DNA of 64,000 nucleotides from Marinifaba aquimaris (GTDB lineage Bacteria; Pseudomonadota; Gammaproteobacteria; Enterobacterales; Alteromonadaceae), in assembly GCF_013328345.1 (NCBI RefSeq), contig NZ_JABULX010000021.1:1-64000 (forward strand), in the 5' to 3' direction. Of the stretch, positions 20,127 to 27,854 are shown one piece after another (positions within the stretch are counted from its first letter, which is position 1; each line of letters starts with the position of its first letter). Made by a program: the position numbers and the translations under genes. The notes beneath the pieces are model-generated. The model was not told the origin of the DNA. It was given only the letters and a program-made list of their open reading frames with translations, and ran no database searches.

Positions 20127-20555
20127 ATGTCAATCCAGAACCACAAAGTAACATGGCAAAAAGAGCGTCAATTTTTAGCTACATCCGACAGTGGCCATGA
20201 GGTTTTATTGGATGGCCGTGGAGCCGCCGATGGTCCAAGGCAAGCGGCAAGCCCAATGGAAGTTGTGGCGCTGGGGTTAGGAGGATGTTCCTCTGTCGAT
20301 GTTGTTTCTATTTTAGAAAAGAAGAAACTGGCCGTCAGTGGATGTGAAGTTCTGGTTAAAACAGTGCGAGCGGAATCAGTACCTGCTGTTTTTACGCATA
20401 TCCATCTACACTTTGTTATCACAGGTAAGGATATTCCCGAAAAAGCCGTTGAAAGAGCAGTCAGTTTATCGGCTGATAAATATTGCTCTGTGTCTAAAAT
20501 GTTAGAGGCGGGTAAGGTTGAGATCACCCATGATTTTGAAATTGTGGAAGGGTAA
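20127..20555 (+). CDS. OsmC/YhfA-family protein
   Basis: A 142-aa OsmC-superfamily protein. Such proteins are thiol-dependent peroxidases or related redox proteins. The two conserved cysteines are present, in 'GLGGCSSVDVV' and 'DKYCSVSKM', with the intervening helix 'VDVVSILEKKK' typical of the family. It is closer in pattern to the YhfA subgroup than to classical OsmC or Ohr. AAGGTGA precedes the start. It lies upstream of a Prx-Grx gene, so both may serve peroxide or thiol homeostasis. Confidence 0.85.
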   Translation: MSIQNHKVTWQKERQFLATSDSGHEVLLDGRGAADGPRQAASPMEVVALGLGGCSSVDVVSILEKKKLAVSGCEVLVKTVRAESVPAVFTHIHLHFVITGKDIPEKAVERAVSLSADKYCSVSKMLEAGKVEITHDFEIVEG

Positions 20556-20665
20556 TCTAAAAAATCGTTTGTAATTATCTGTTTTAATCATTTTTATCTT
20601 CGCCATCGCTGGCTTAGACTAAGCACATCAAATCAGTAACAACTTTAATTTAAGAGAATGTGATT

Positions 20666-21394
20666 ATGTTAGAGAATAAAGAAGGACAAACTGTACCAAA
20701 CGTTGATTTCCCTGTACGAGTAAATGACGAATGGCAAACATGGAATAGCGAACAATTATTTAAAGGTAAGACGGTGGTTTTATTTGCCTTACCAGGCGCA
20801 TTTACGCCAACTTGTTCGTCTACACATTTACCGCGTTATAACGAGTTATCGGGCGTTTTTAAAGCTAATGGTGTGGATGACATTATTTGTTTATCTGTTA
20901 ACGATACATTTGTGATGAATGCTTGGGCAGCTGATCAAAATGCACAGAACATTACGTTTTTACCTGATGGTAATGGCGAGTTCAGTGAAAAAATCGGCAT
21001 GTTAGTTGATAAAACTAATATAGGTTTTGGAAAACGCAGCTGGCGCTATTCTATGTTAGTGAAAGATGGCGTGATTGAAAAAATGTTCATCGAGCCAGAC
21101 GTTGAAGGCGACCCGTTCGAAGTTTCAGACGCAGATACCATGCTAGCTCACTTCGCTCCAGAAGCTGTTAACAAAGCTGAAGTAACTATTATTACTAAAC
21201 CTGATTGTCCTTTCTGTGCTAAAGCAAAAGCGCTACTAGCAGAAAAAGGTTATGCCTATGAAGAGTTAACGCTAGTCGACCAAATCTCTATCTCTGGTTT
21301 AAGGGCTTTATCTGGTCGTGATACTGTGCCTCAAGTATTTATTGATGGCCAGCACATTGGTGGAAGTGACGACCTAGAGGCTCACTTTGCGTAA
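20666..21394 (+). CDS. Peroxiredoxin-glutaredoxin fusion (hybrid Prx5)
   Basis: Reduces hydroperoxides with glutathione as electron donor. The N-terminal Prx5-type domain has the peroxidatic cysteine C50 in 'GAFTPTCSSTHLPRY'; the C-terminal glutaredoxin has the CPFC active site (residues 181-184) and 'TVPQVFIDGQHIGG', the glutathione-binding TVP block. Total 242 aa is the usual size of these hybrids, as first seen in Haemophilus. An ATG at 20666 is preferred to the GTG at 20660. A strong terminator follows, so the gene is monocistronic. Confidence 0.95.
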   Translation: MLENKEGQTVPNVDFPVRVNDEWQTWNSEQLFKGKTVVLFALPGAFTPTCSSTHLPRYNELSGVFKANGVDDIICLSVNDTFVMNAWAADQNAQNITFLPDGNGEFSEKIGMLVDKTNIGFGKRSWRYSMLVKDGVIEKMFIEPDVEGDPFEVSDADTMLAHFAPEAVNKAEVTIITKPDCPFCAKAKALLAEKGYAYEELTLVDQISISGLRALSGRDTVPQVFIDGQHIGGSDDLEAHFA

Positions 21395-21421
21395 GCTCAG
21401 CGCAATAAAGTAAAGAAAAGT

Positions 21422-21451
21422 AAAAGTGCGCCTTTGATGCGCACTTTTTTT
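21422..21451 (+). terminator. Intrinsic terminator after Prx-Grx gene
   Basis: AAAAGTGCGC / GCGCACTTTT with a 7-nt loop, followed by T residues. Confidence 0.88.
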
Positions 21452-21504
21452 GCCTTCACAGTCTGAATAGGTATTCGTAAAGTGAATAACTGGAGAGTAC
21501 TATT

Positions 21505-21981
21505 ATGAAGCTTATGCATCTTACTTTGATTACTGTATTAATTAGCTTTGCTAATACCGCTTTAGCAGGGCAGTTTGAGATTAATTGGCAGAATGTAGAG
21601 CATTACAGCGATGTCAAACGCACAGGGATTACACCCCAAGAAAGTTATAATAACTTTATTATTAAAGAACTCAGCGAAGAGATAATCTATCTCACTGAAC
21701 AATTACCCAGTGAACAAACTTTAGTAGTCAACATTACAGATGTGAATTTAGCCGGTTGGGTTGATCCAAGGTTAATGCCTGAGCGAGTTAGGGTAGTTGT
21801 CGATCATAAACCTGCTCAAATCACACTGAATTACCAACTTGTTGAGGCTGATAAAATTATCAAGCAGGGCAATGTTGAATTAGACGATAGGGGTTTTAGC
21901 CCCACGCGAACGGCTGGCAATGAGACGCTTTACTATGAAAAAGAATTGATACAAAAGTGGTTTAGACAAACGTTTGCTTAA
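21505..21981 (+). CDS. DUF3016-type secreted protein, copy 1
   Basis: A 158-aa exported protein of unknown function. A signal peptide ends near 'NTALAG', followed by 'INWQNVEHYSDVKR', 'LNLAGWVDPR'-like text ('VNLAGWVDPRLMPERVRVV') and a C-terminal 'YYEKELIQKWFRQTF'. These features match the DUF3016 family of Alteromonadales and Shewanella. It is the first of two tandem paralogues, each with its own ribosome site (GGAGAG here) and terminator. Confidence 0.82.
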   Translation: MKLMHLTLITVLISFANTALAGQFEINWQNVEHYSDVKRTGITPQESYNNFIIKELSEEIIYLTEQLPSEQTLVVNITDVNLAGWVDPRLMPERVRVVVDHKPAQITLNYQLVEADKIIKQGNVELDDRGFSPTRTAGNETLYYEKELIQKWFRQTFA

Positions 21982-21993
21982 ATATAAAACACA

Positions 21994-22025
21994 AAAAAAT
22001 GTGGGCCTTATGGCCCATTTTTTAT
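21994..22025 (+). terminator. Terminator between the two DUF3016 genes
   Basis: An A-rich arm with GGGCC pairs with GGCCCATTTTTT around loop TTAT, and a T run follows; it separates the tandem paralogues transcriptionally. Confidence 0.8.
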
Positions 22026-22092
22026 TACAACGTTTTTAAGTTATATTGCGTATATAAAGTAATGATAGGTTGTTAAAAACAATAGGTGGCAG

Positions 22093-22566
22093 ATGAAACA
22101 GCTTTTATTAGTGTTAGGATTATTGGTCGCACCTCTATCTCAAGCTGCAAAGCTAGATATAAAGTGGCAAGACTTTGAAAGCTTTACCGATGTTAAAAGA
22201 GACGATATTCGCACGCAGCAGAAATTTAATGCTTTTATAAAAAAAGAATGGTCTGAAGAATTACACAAGTGGGCTGTTAAATTGCCTGAAACCCAAACGC
22301 TTAAAATTGAATTTACTAATATTGATTTAGCGGGTTGGAATGATCCAAGACTATTACCAGATAGAGTAAGAATAATTAATCAGGCCAAACCTGCCAAAAT
22401 TAATTTAACGTATGCTTTGTACGAGGGAGAAAAGCTCATTGCACAAGAACAAGTTCAACTGAGTGATAAAGGCTTTAGCCCAACTGCATCGAGTATGCGA
22501 TTAAAAGATACTTTCTACTATGAAAAAGCGCTGTTAAAAAAGTGGTTCAAGAAAACTTTCCAATAA
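22093..22566 (+). CDS. DUF3016-type secreted protein, copy 2
   Basis: A 157-aa paralogue of the preceding gene, with a signal peptide (cleavage near SQA/AK), 'IKWQDFESFTDVKRDDIRT', 'IDLAGWNDPRLLPDRVRII' and 'YYEKALLKKWFKKTFQ'. The two copies align over their whole length with the same blocks and similar spacing, so they arose by tandem duplication, but they are well diverged, which suggests both are kept for different tasks. AGGTGG lies before the start. Role unknown. Confidence 0.82.
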   Translation: MKQLLLVLGLLVAPLSQAAKLDIKWQDFESFTDVKRDDIRTQQKFNAFIKKEWSEELHKWAVKLPETQTLKIEFTNIDLAGWNDPRLLPDRVRIINQAKPAKINLTYALYEGEKLIAQEQVQLSDKGFSPTASSMRLKDTFYYEKALLKKWFKKTFQ

Positions 22567-22570
22567 AGAC

Positions 22571-22600
22571 AAAAAAGCCGAATCAGTGATTCGGCTTTTT
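22571..22600. terminator. Bidirectional terminator between DUF3016 gene and folD
   Basis: AAAAAGCCGAATCA / TGATTCGGCTTTTT forms a nearly loopless long stem with A and T tracts on either side; folD converges from the right. Confidence 0.88.
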
Positions 22601-22621
22601 CTTAGTATTTTAGTTTTAGCC

Positions 22622-23476
22622 TTAGCCTTCTCTTGCTTCACAAGCGGCAAGTGTATTCTCTATTAAAGTGGCTACTGTCATTGGACCAACACCACCTGGT
22701 ACAGGTGTAATATAACTAGCAGATTGCTCTGCTGCTGCAAAACCAACGTCACCGACTAACTTTCCAGTATCTAAACGGTTAATACCAACATCAATCACCA
22801 TCGCGCCTTCTTTGATCCATTCACCAGGAATAAATTCAGGTTTACCGACAGCAACAACAACTAAATCTGCACGGCGGACATGCGCTTCTAAATCTTTAGT
22901 GAAGCGATGGCATACTGTTGTTGTACAACCTGCTAACAGAAGCTCAAGTGCCATAGGACGACCTACAATATTAGATGCACCTACTATTACGGCATCCAAA
23001 CCGTGAAGGTCAACACCTGTAGACTCTAGTAAAGTGATAACGCCTTTTGGTGTGCAAGGGCGAAGAGCTGGGATACGTTGAGAAAGTCTGCCCACATTAT
23101 AAGGATGGAAACCATCTACGTCTTTTTCAGGCAAGATTCGCTCGATAACACTGGTTTGATCTAAACCTTCAGGTAGTGGGAATTGTACTAAAATACCGTC
23201 TATTTCATTATCGGCGTTGAGTTGGTCGATTAACTCGAAAAGTTTCTCTTGTGTAGTATCAGCCGGTAAGTCGAAAGATTTAGAGATGAAACCCACTTCT
23301 TCACACGATTTACGCTTACTACCTACATATACTTGAGAAGCGGGATCGGCTCCCACTAATACCACTGCTAAACCTGGCGCTCGCTTTCCAGCTGCAATAC
23401 GAGTCGCTACTTTTTCTTTTACATTGTTTTTTACTTGTTGGGCTATTTGTTTGCCATCAATAAGCGTTGCGGACAT
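22622..23476 (-). CDS. folD: Methylenetetrahydrofolate dehydrogenase / methenyl-THF cyclohydrolase
   Basis: Bifunctional one-carbon enzyme that interconverts 5,10-methylene- and 10-formyl-THF with NADP. At 284 aa it is the usual length. Visible are the catalytic '[14 protein letters not shown]' (Tyr and Lys), '[12 protein letters not shown]', '[15 protein letters not shown]', the Rossmann '[18 protein letters not shown]' and the C-terminal '[15 protein letters not shown]'. Single-gene unit running left, with the tRNA cluster behind it on the other strand. Confidence 0.98.
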   Translation of the reverse strand: MSATLIDGKQIAQQVKNNVKEKVATRIAAGKRAPGLAVVLVGADPASQVYVGSKRKSCEEVGFISKSFDLPADTTQEKLFELIDQLNADNEIDGILVQFPLPEGLDQTSVIERILPEKDVDGFHPYNVGRLSQRIPALRPCTPKGVITLLESTGVDLHGLDAVIVGASNIVGRPMALELLLAGCTTTVCHRFTKDLEAHVRRADLVVVAVGKPEFIPGEWIKEGAMVIDVGINRLDTGKLVGDVGFAAAEQSASYITPVPGGVGPMTVATLIENTLAACEAREG

Positions 23477-23656
23477 AGTGGAGTTAACCTTTTAAAAAAT
23501 CACTAATATATACTGCGAAGTATTGTCTCATGATTACAAAATCATATTCAATCTGTTATTTACTGTGATAAAAGCTAATCTGTATTCAATAAATGTTTAA
23601 GAAATATGCATTTCAAAAAAAACATGAAAAAACTGAAAAAAAACTGAAAAAAACGT

Positions 23657-23685
23657 TTGACCCGCCCCATAAGTATCAGTAATAT
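23657..23685 (+). promoter_or_regulatory. Sigma-70 promoter of the tRNA cluster
   Basis: TTGACC (23657-23662) and TAATAT (23680-23685) with a 17-nt spacer, followed by the G/C discriminator GCGCCCC. The same discriminator type precedes the 4.5S RNA gene and is expected to give stringent control. Confidence 0.78.
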
Positions 23686-23722
23686 GCGCCCCGCAGTTGA
23701 GGCAGACCTCAAAAGCAAATGT

Positions 23723-23799
23723 CGGTGATTAGCGCAGTTTGGTAGCGCACTTGGTTTGGGTCCAAGGGGTCGCAGGTTCAAATCCTGCATCACCGACCA
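23723..23799 (+). tRNA. tRNA-Pro (anticodon TGG), copy 1
   Basis: 77 nt with encoded CCA. The acceptor arms CGGTGAT / ATCACCG pair, the T-loop GGTTCAAATCC is present, and the anticodon loop is TTTGGGT with TGG. Identical to the copy at 24010. Confidence 0.97.
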
Positions 23800-23836
23800 C
23801 TTTCTTTAGGATTGCCTTTAGGCATAGCAAGAATAT

Positions 23837-23913
<77 letters not shown>

Positions 23914-23928
23914 TTCTTTCTTCTACGT

Positions 23929-24005
23929 GGTGGCTGTAGCTCAGTCGGTAGAGCCCCGGATTGTGATTCCGGTTGTCGCGAGTTCAAGTCTCGTCAGCCA
24001 CCCCA
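23929..24005 (+). tRNA. tRNA-His (anticodon GTG)
   Basis: 77 nt counting the extra 5' G at -1 (23929) that is the identity element for HisRS, opposite C73. The anticodon loop is TTGTGAT (GTG) and CCA is encoded at 24003-24005. Confidence 0.97.
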
Positions 24006-24009
24006 CTAT

Positions 24010-24086
24010 CGGTGATTAGCGCAGTTTGGTAGCGCACTTGGTTTGGGTCCAAGGGGTCGCAGGTTCAAATCCTGCATCACCGACCA
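24010..24086 (+). tRNA. tRNA-Pro (anticodon TGG), copy 2
   Basis: Sequence-identical to the tRNA at 23723, and its downstream flank is also similar. It starts 4 nt after the tRNA-His end. No clear hairpin terminator follows, only T-rich DNA from 24091. Confidence 0.97.
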
Positions 24087-24164
24087 CCTTCTTTCTTATA
24101 TTCTTTTTTTTATTATCCTCAAACGAATTGATAGATCATTTTTCTACTATCTCTCAATCCTTAC

Positions 24165-24193
24165 TCGACTATCGCTTAACTCACCGCTATAAT
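24165..24193 (+). promoter_or_regulatory. Promoter of tig
   Basis: A perfect TATAAT at 24188-24193 with TCGACT (4 of 6 matches to TTGACA) 17 nt upstream. It leaves a ~150-nt leader before tig. Confidence 0.6.
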
Positions 24194-24347
24194 GCCGCGT
24201 CATTTTATTAATCGAATTTTTATCAGTGGCTATAACGGTCGTAAGATCACGAAATGAGAAACTGGTAAGTTGTTTTAAAAATAAGGGTGTGACACACCCG
24301 AAAGGATCATTAAGCGAATCATCGCTTAGAAATTTTGAGGTAGAAAA

Positions 24348-25646
24348 ATGCAAGTTTCAGTTGAAACAACTCAAGGTTTAGAACGCCGAGTTAAAGTTAC
24401 TGTTCCAGCGGACAATGTTGATAAAAAAGTTACAGAGCAATTACGCCGCTTATCTAAAACACAACGTATCGATGGTTTCCGTCCTGGTAAAGTACCAGTA
24501 AAAGTTATCGAAAAGCGTTACGGCGCAGCTGTACGTCAAGACGTTGCAAATGAAGTAATGCAACAAAACTTCTATCAAGCTGTTATTCAAGAGAAGTTAA
24601 CACCAGCTGGTGCACCTCAAATTGAAATCGACAACTTAAAAGCGGGTGAAGATTTCTCTTTCACTGCAACTTTTGAAGTTTACCCAGAAGTAACGGTTGA
24701 AGGTTTAGACAAATTAGAAGTTGAAGCAGTTTCTGCTTCAGTTGAAGATGCTGACCTTGACAACATGCTTGAAACGCTTCAGAAGCAACACGGTGAGTGG
24801 AAAGACGTTAAGCGTATGCCTAAGAAAGGCGACAAAGTAACAATTAACTTTGTTGGTTCTATCGACGGTGAAGAGTTCGAAGGCGGTAAAGCTGAAGGTT
24901 TCGACCTTGAATTAGGTTCTAACAGCATGATCCCAGGTTTCGAGAAGGGTATCATCGGTCAAAAACGTGATGAAGAATTCGATTTAGAAGTTACTTTCCC
25001 TGAAGATTACCAAGCAGAAAACCTTAAAGGTAAAGATGCAGTATTCAAAGTAACAATCACTAACGTTCAAGGTTTAACTTTACCTGAAATCAACGAAGAA
25101 TTTACTAAGTTATTCGGTGTTGAAGAAGGTGGTGTTGATGCGCTTAAAGCAGAAGTTCGCAAAAACATGGAACGTGAATTAACAAACGCTGTTAAGAATA
25201 CGAATAAACAAGCTGCTATCTCTGCAGTTGTTGATGCGGTTGAAGTTGAATTACCAAAAGCATTAATCGACCAAGAAGTAGAAGCGTTACGTCAACAAGC
25301 ATTACAACGTTTTGGTGGTGATGCTTCTAAAGCGCCTGAATTACCAGCTGCTTTATTTGAAGAGAATGCAACACGTCGCGTTAAGACTGGTTTAATTTTA
25401 TCTGAAATCGTTAAAGCTAACGAAATCAAAGCAGATGACGAAAAAGTTGATGCGTTAATCGCTGATATGGCTTCTGCATACGAAGATCCAACTGAAGTAA
25501 TCAACTACTACAAAGGCAATGAAGAAATGTTAAACAACATTCGTAACGTTGCAGTTGAAGAACAAGCAGTAGACTTCGTACTTGAGCAAGCTCAAATCAC
25601 TGAAGTAACTAAGTCTTTTGACGATATTATGAATAAACAAGGTTAA
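24348..25646 (+). CDS. tig: Trigger factor
   Basis: Ribosome-bound chaperone and peptidyl-prolyl isomerase that meets nascent chains. The 432 aa equal the E. coli length. The ribosome-docking loop 'GFRPGKVP' is at residues ~44-51, the FKBP-type domain shows '[21 protein letters not shown]' (in part: [17 protein letters not shown]) and '[15 protein letters not shown]', and the helical C-terminal arms follow. GAGG precedes the ATG. It opens the tig-clpP-clpX-lon-hupB-ppiD block common to gammaproteobacteria. Confidence 0.98.
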   Translation: MQVSVETTQGLERRVKVTVPADNVDKKVTEQLRRLSKTQRIDGFRPGKVPVKVIEKRYGAAVRQDVANEVMQQNFYQAVIQEKLTPAGAPQIEIDNLKAGEDFSFTATFEVYPEVTVEGLDKLEVEAVSASVEDADLDNMLETLQKQHGEWKDVKRMPKKGDKVTINFVGSIDGEEFEGGKAEGFDLELGSNSMIPGFEKGIIGQKRDEEFDLEVTFPEDYQAENLKGKDAVFKVTITNVQGLTLPEINEEFTKLFGVEEGGVDALKAEVRKNMERELTNAVKNTNKQAAISAVVDAVEVELPKALIDQEVEALRQQALQRFGGDASKAPELPAALFEENATRRVKTGLILSEIVKANEIKADDEKVDALIADMASAYEDPTEVINYYKGNEEMLNNIRNVAVEEQAVDFVLEQAQITEVTKSFDDIMNKQG

Positions 25647-25688
25647 TTCGATTAATTTACATTGACGAATTACCTTAATGCTTGTTTT

Positions 25689-25723
25689 AATGGCTTGAAT
25701 GTTCGCATTCAAGCCATTTTTAT
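25689..25723 (+). terminator. Terminator after tig
   Basis: A perfect 12-bp stem AATGGCTTGAAT / ATTCAAGCCATT with loop GTTCGC, followed by T residues; separates tig from clpPX. Confidence 0.88.
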
Positions 25724-25745
25724 TTGAGTAAAGGAATTTTCCACA

Positions 25746-26369
25746 ATGCAAACGAATTTCGACCCGCTTAATGCATTGGTCCCAATGGTCATCGAGCAAA
25801 CCGCAAAAGGTGAACGCTCATTTGACATTTATTCTCGTTTATTAAAAGAACGTGTCATCTTTTTATGTGGTCAAGTTGAAGATCACATGGCTAACTTAAT
25901 TGTTGCTCAATTATTATTCTTAGAGTCAGAGAACCCAGATAAAGATATTTATTTATATATCAATTCTCCTGGTGGTTCTGTGACTGCAGGTATGGCTATC
26001 TACGATACGATGAAGTTTATTAAACCAAATGTATCAACAGTTTGTATCGGTCAAGCTGCAAGTATGGGCGCGTTTTTATTATCTGCAGGCGAGCCTGGTA
26101 AGCGTTTCTGTTTACCGAATTCTCGTGTAATGATTCACCAACCTTTAGGTGGTTTCCAAGGTCAAGCATCTGATTTTGAGATCCATGCTAAAGAGATATT
26201 AAGTATAAAAGAAAAGCTAAATCGATTATTAGCTGAGCACACTGGACAAGATTACGACAAAGTTTGTGATGACACAGACCGAGACAATTTCTTAAGTGCA
26301 GCTGAAGCCAAGGAATATGGTTTGATTGATGATGTGTTAACGCATCGTAATCATGATTTAAATAAGTAA
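25746..26369 (+). CDS. clpP: ATP-dependent Clp protease proteolytic subunit
   Basis: Serine peptidase that forms the 14-mer chamber used by ClpX and ClpA. 207 aa, the same as E. coli. The catalytic Ser106 (GQAASMGAF) and His131 (VMIHQPLGG) are seen, with the catalytic Asp near residue 180 and the '[11 protein letters not shown]' loop. Start ATG with AAGGAA upstream. It is 50 nt ahead of clpX, so the two are cotranscribed. Confidence 0.99.
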   Translation: MQTNFDPLNALVPMVIEQTAKGERSFDIYSRLLKERVIFLCGQVEDHMANLIVAQLLFLESENPDKDIYLYINSPGGSVTAGMAIYDTMKFIKPNVSTVCIGQAASMGAFLLSAGEPGKRFCLPNSRVMIHQPLGGFQGQASDFEIHAKEILSIKEKLNRLLAEHTGQDYDKVCDDTDRDNFLSAAEAKEYGLIDDVLTHRNHDLNK

Positions 26370-26419
26370 AAAAATTGACTAAACTTTAGTTTAGTTAGAG
26401 TAAGTTCAAAGGTAGCTAG

Positions 26420-27709
26420 ATGACAGATACCCCAAAAGGTGAAAACTCAGACGGCAATGGCAAGTTATTGTATTGCTCGTTTTGTGGTAAAAGCCAACAC
26501 GAAGTCAGAAAGTTAATTGCTGGGCCATCTGTTTTTATTTGTGATGAATGTGTTGAGTTATGTAACGACATCATCCGTGAAGAAATAAAAGAAATCGCAC
26601 CTAAGCAAGAAGGCGATAAATTACCAACGCCAAGTGAAATCCATGCTCACTTAGACGACTATGTAATTGGTCAAGAAGTGGCAAAAAAGGTTTTAGCTGT
26701 TGCTGTTTATAATCACTACAAACGTCTTCGCAAAGGTGATGTAACAGCATCGGGCGTAGAGTTAGGTAAAAGTAATATCCTACTTATTGGTCCGACTGGT
26801 AGTGGTAAAACACTCCTTGCAGAAACAATGGCTCGTTTATTAGATGTGCCATTCACTATGGCTGATGCAACTACATTAACTGAAGCCGGTTATGTTGGTG
26901 AAGATGTAGAGAACATCATTCAAAAGCTATTACAAAAATGCGATTACGATGTAGAAAAAGCACAACGTGGCATTGTTTACATCGATGAAATTGACAAGAT
27001 TTCAAGAAAATCTGATAACCCTTCAATCACACGTGATGTGTCTGGTGAAGGTGTACAACAAGCATTATTAAAACTCGTTGAAGGTACAATTGCTTCTGTT
27101 CCTCCTCAAGGTGGTCGCAAACATCCTCAGCAAGAGTTTTTGCAAGTTGATACGTCTAAAATCTTATTCATCTGTGGCGGTGCATTTGCTGGCTTAGATA
27201 AAGTTATCGAGCAAAGAACTGCAACTAATGTTGGTATTGGTTTTGGCGCTGAAGTTCGCAGTAAAGACGAAGAGCGTTCATTGTCTGATACTTTCTTAGA
27301 TGTTGAACCGGAAGATTTAGTTAAATATGGCTTAATTCCTGAGTTCATTGGTCGTTTGCCTGTTGTTGCAACATTGACCGAACTTGATGAAGATGCCTTA
27401 TTGCAAATCTTACGCGAGCCTAAAAACGCACTGACTAAACAATACGGGGCCCTTCTGGAAATGGAAGGTGTTGAACTTGAGTTTAGAGAAGATGCATTAC
27501 GCGCAATTGCCAGAAAAGCAATGGAGCGTAAGACAGGTGCACGTGGACTTCGCTCAATCGTTGAGAATGTTTTGTTAGATACTATGTATGATTTACCTAA
27601 CATGGAAAATGTTAGCAAAGTGGTCATTGATGAAACAGTTATTGGTGGCGAATCGAAACCAATCCTAATTTACGATAATCCTGAGCAAGCACAAGCTGCT
27701 TCGGAATAA
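26420..27709 (+). CDS. clpX: Clp protease ATP-binding subunit ClpX
   Basis: AAA+ unfoldase that recognises tagged substrates, including ssrA-tagged proteins made with the tmRNA in this window, and feeds them to ClpP. 429 aa. The N-terminal zinc-binding domain has four cysteines (CSFCGK and CDECVELC), Walker A is GPTGSGKT, Walker B '[10 protein letters not shown]', and the pore and sensor-2 regions ('[15 protein letters not shown]') are present. AAGG precedes the start. A strong terminator follows. Confidence 0.99.
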   Translation: MTDTPKGENSDGNGKLLYCSFCGKSQHEVRKLIAGPSVFICDECVELCNDIIREEIKEIAPKQEGDKLPTPSEIHAHLDDYVIGQEVAKKVLAVAVYNHYKRLRKGDVTASGVELGKSNILLIGPTGSGKTLLAETMARLLDVPFTMADATTLTEAGYVGEDVENIIQKLLQKCDYDVEKAQRGIVYIDEIDKISRKSDNPSITRDVSGEGVQQALLKLVEGTIASVPPQGGRKHPQQEFLQVDTSKILFICGGAFAGLDKVIEQRTATNVGIGFGAEVRSKDEERSLSDTFLDVEPEDLVKYGLIPEFIGRLPVVATLTELDEDALLQILREPKNALTKQYGALLEMEGVELEFREDALRAIARKAMERKTGARGLRSIVENVLLDTMYDLPNMENVSKVVIDETVIGGESKPILIYDNPEQAQAASE

Positions 27710-27721
27710 TCTTTCTAGAAT

Positions 27722-27749
27722 AAAAAGCGAGCAATAGCTCGCTTTTTTT
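27722..27749 (+). terminator. Terminator after clpX
   Basis: AAAAAGCGAGC / GCTCGCTTTTT with loop AATA and a long T run. Confidence 0.9.
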
Positions 27750-27780
27750 ATATTTACCGCTAACTTATTGAAAATAAGCA

Positions 27781-27807
27781 TTGATCTGAATTACTCAATC
27801 CCCATAT
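27781..27807 (+). promoter_or_regulatory. Possible heat-shock (sigma-32) promoter for lon
   Basis: CCCCATAT at 27800-27807 matches the sigma-32 -10 consensus (CCCCATNT). TTGATC at 27781, 13 nt upstream, could serve as the CTTGAA-type -35. lon is a sigma-32 gene in E. coli. Confidence 0.5.
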
Positions 27808-27854
27808 AAATTCAATGCACATTTAATTTCTTGCCAAAAAAGAGAGCCCGAAAC

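Noticed and set aside
24026-24211. 61-codon frame over tRNA-Pro copy 2
   Set aside because: Overlaps a tRNA and ends in AT-rich leader; not a plausible gene.
27127-27627. 166-codon complement frame inside clpX
   Set aside because: Shadow of clpX; no start context and low-complexity Ser content.
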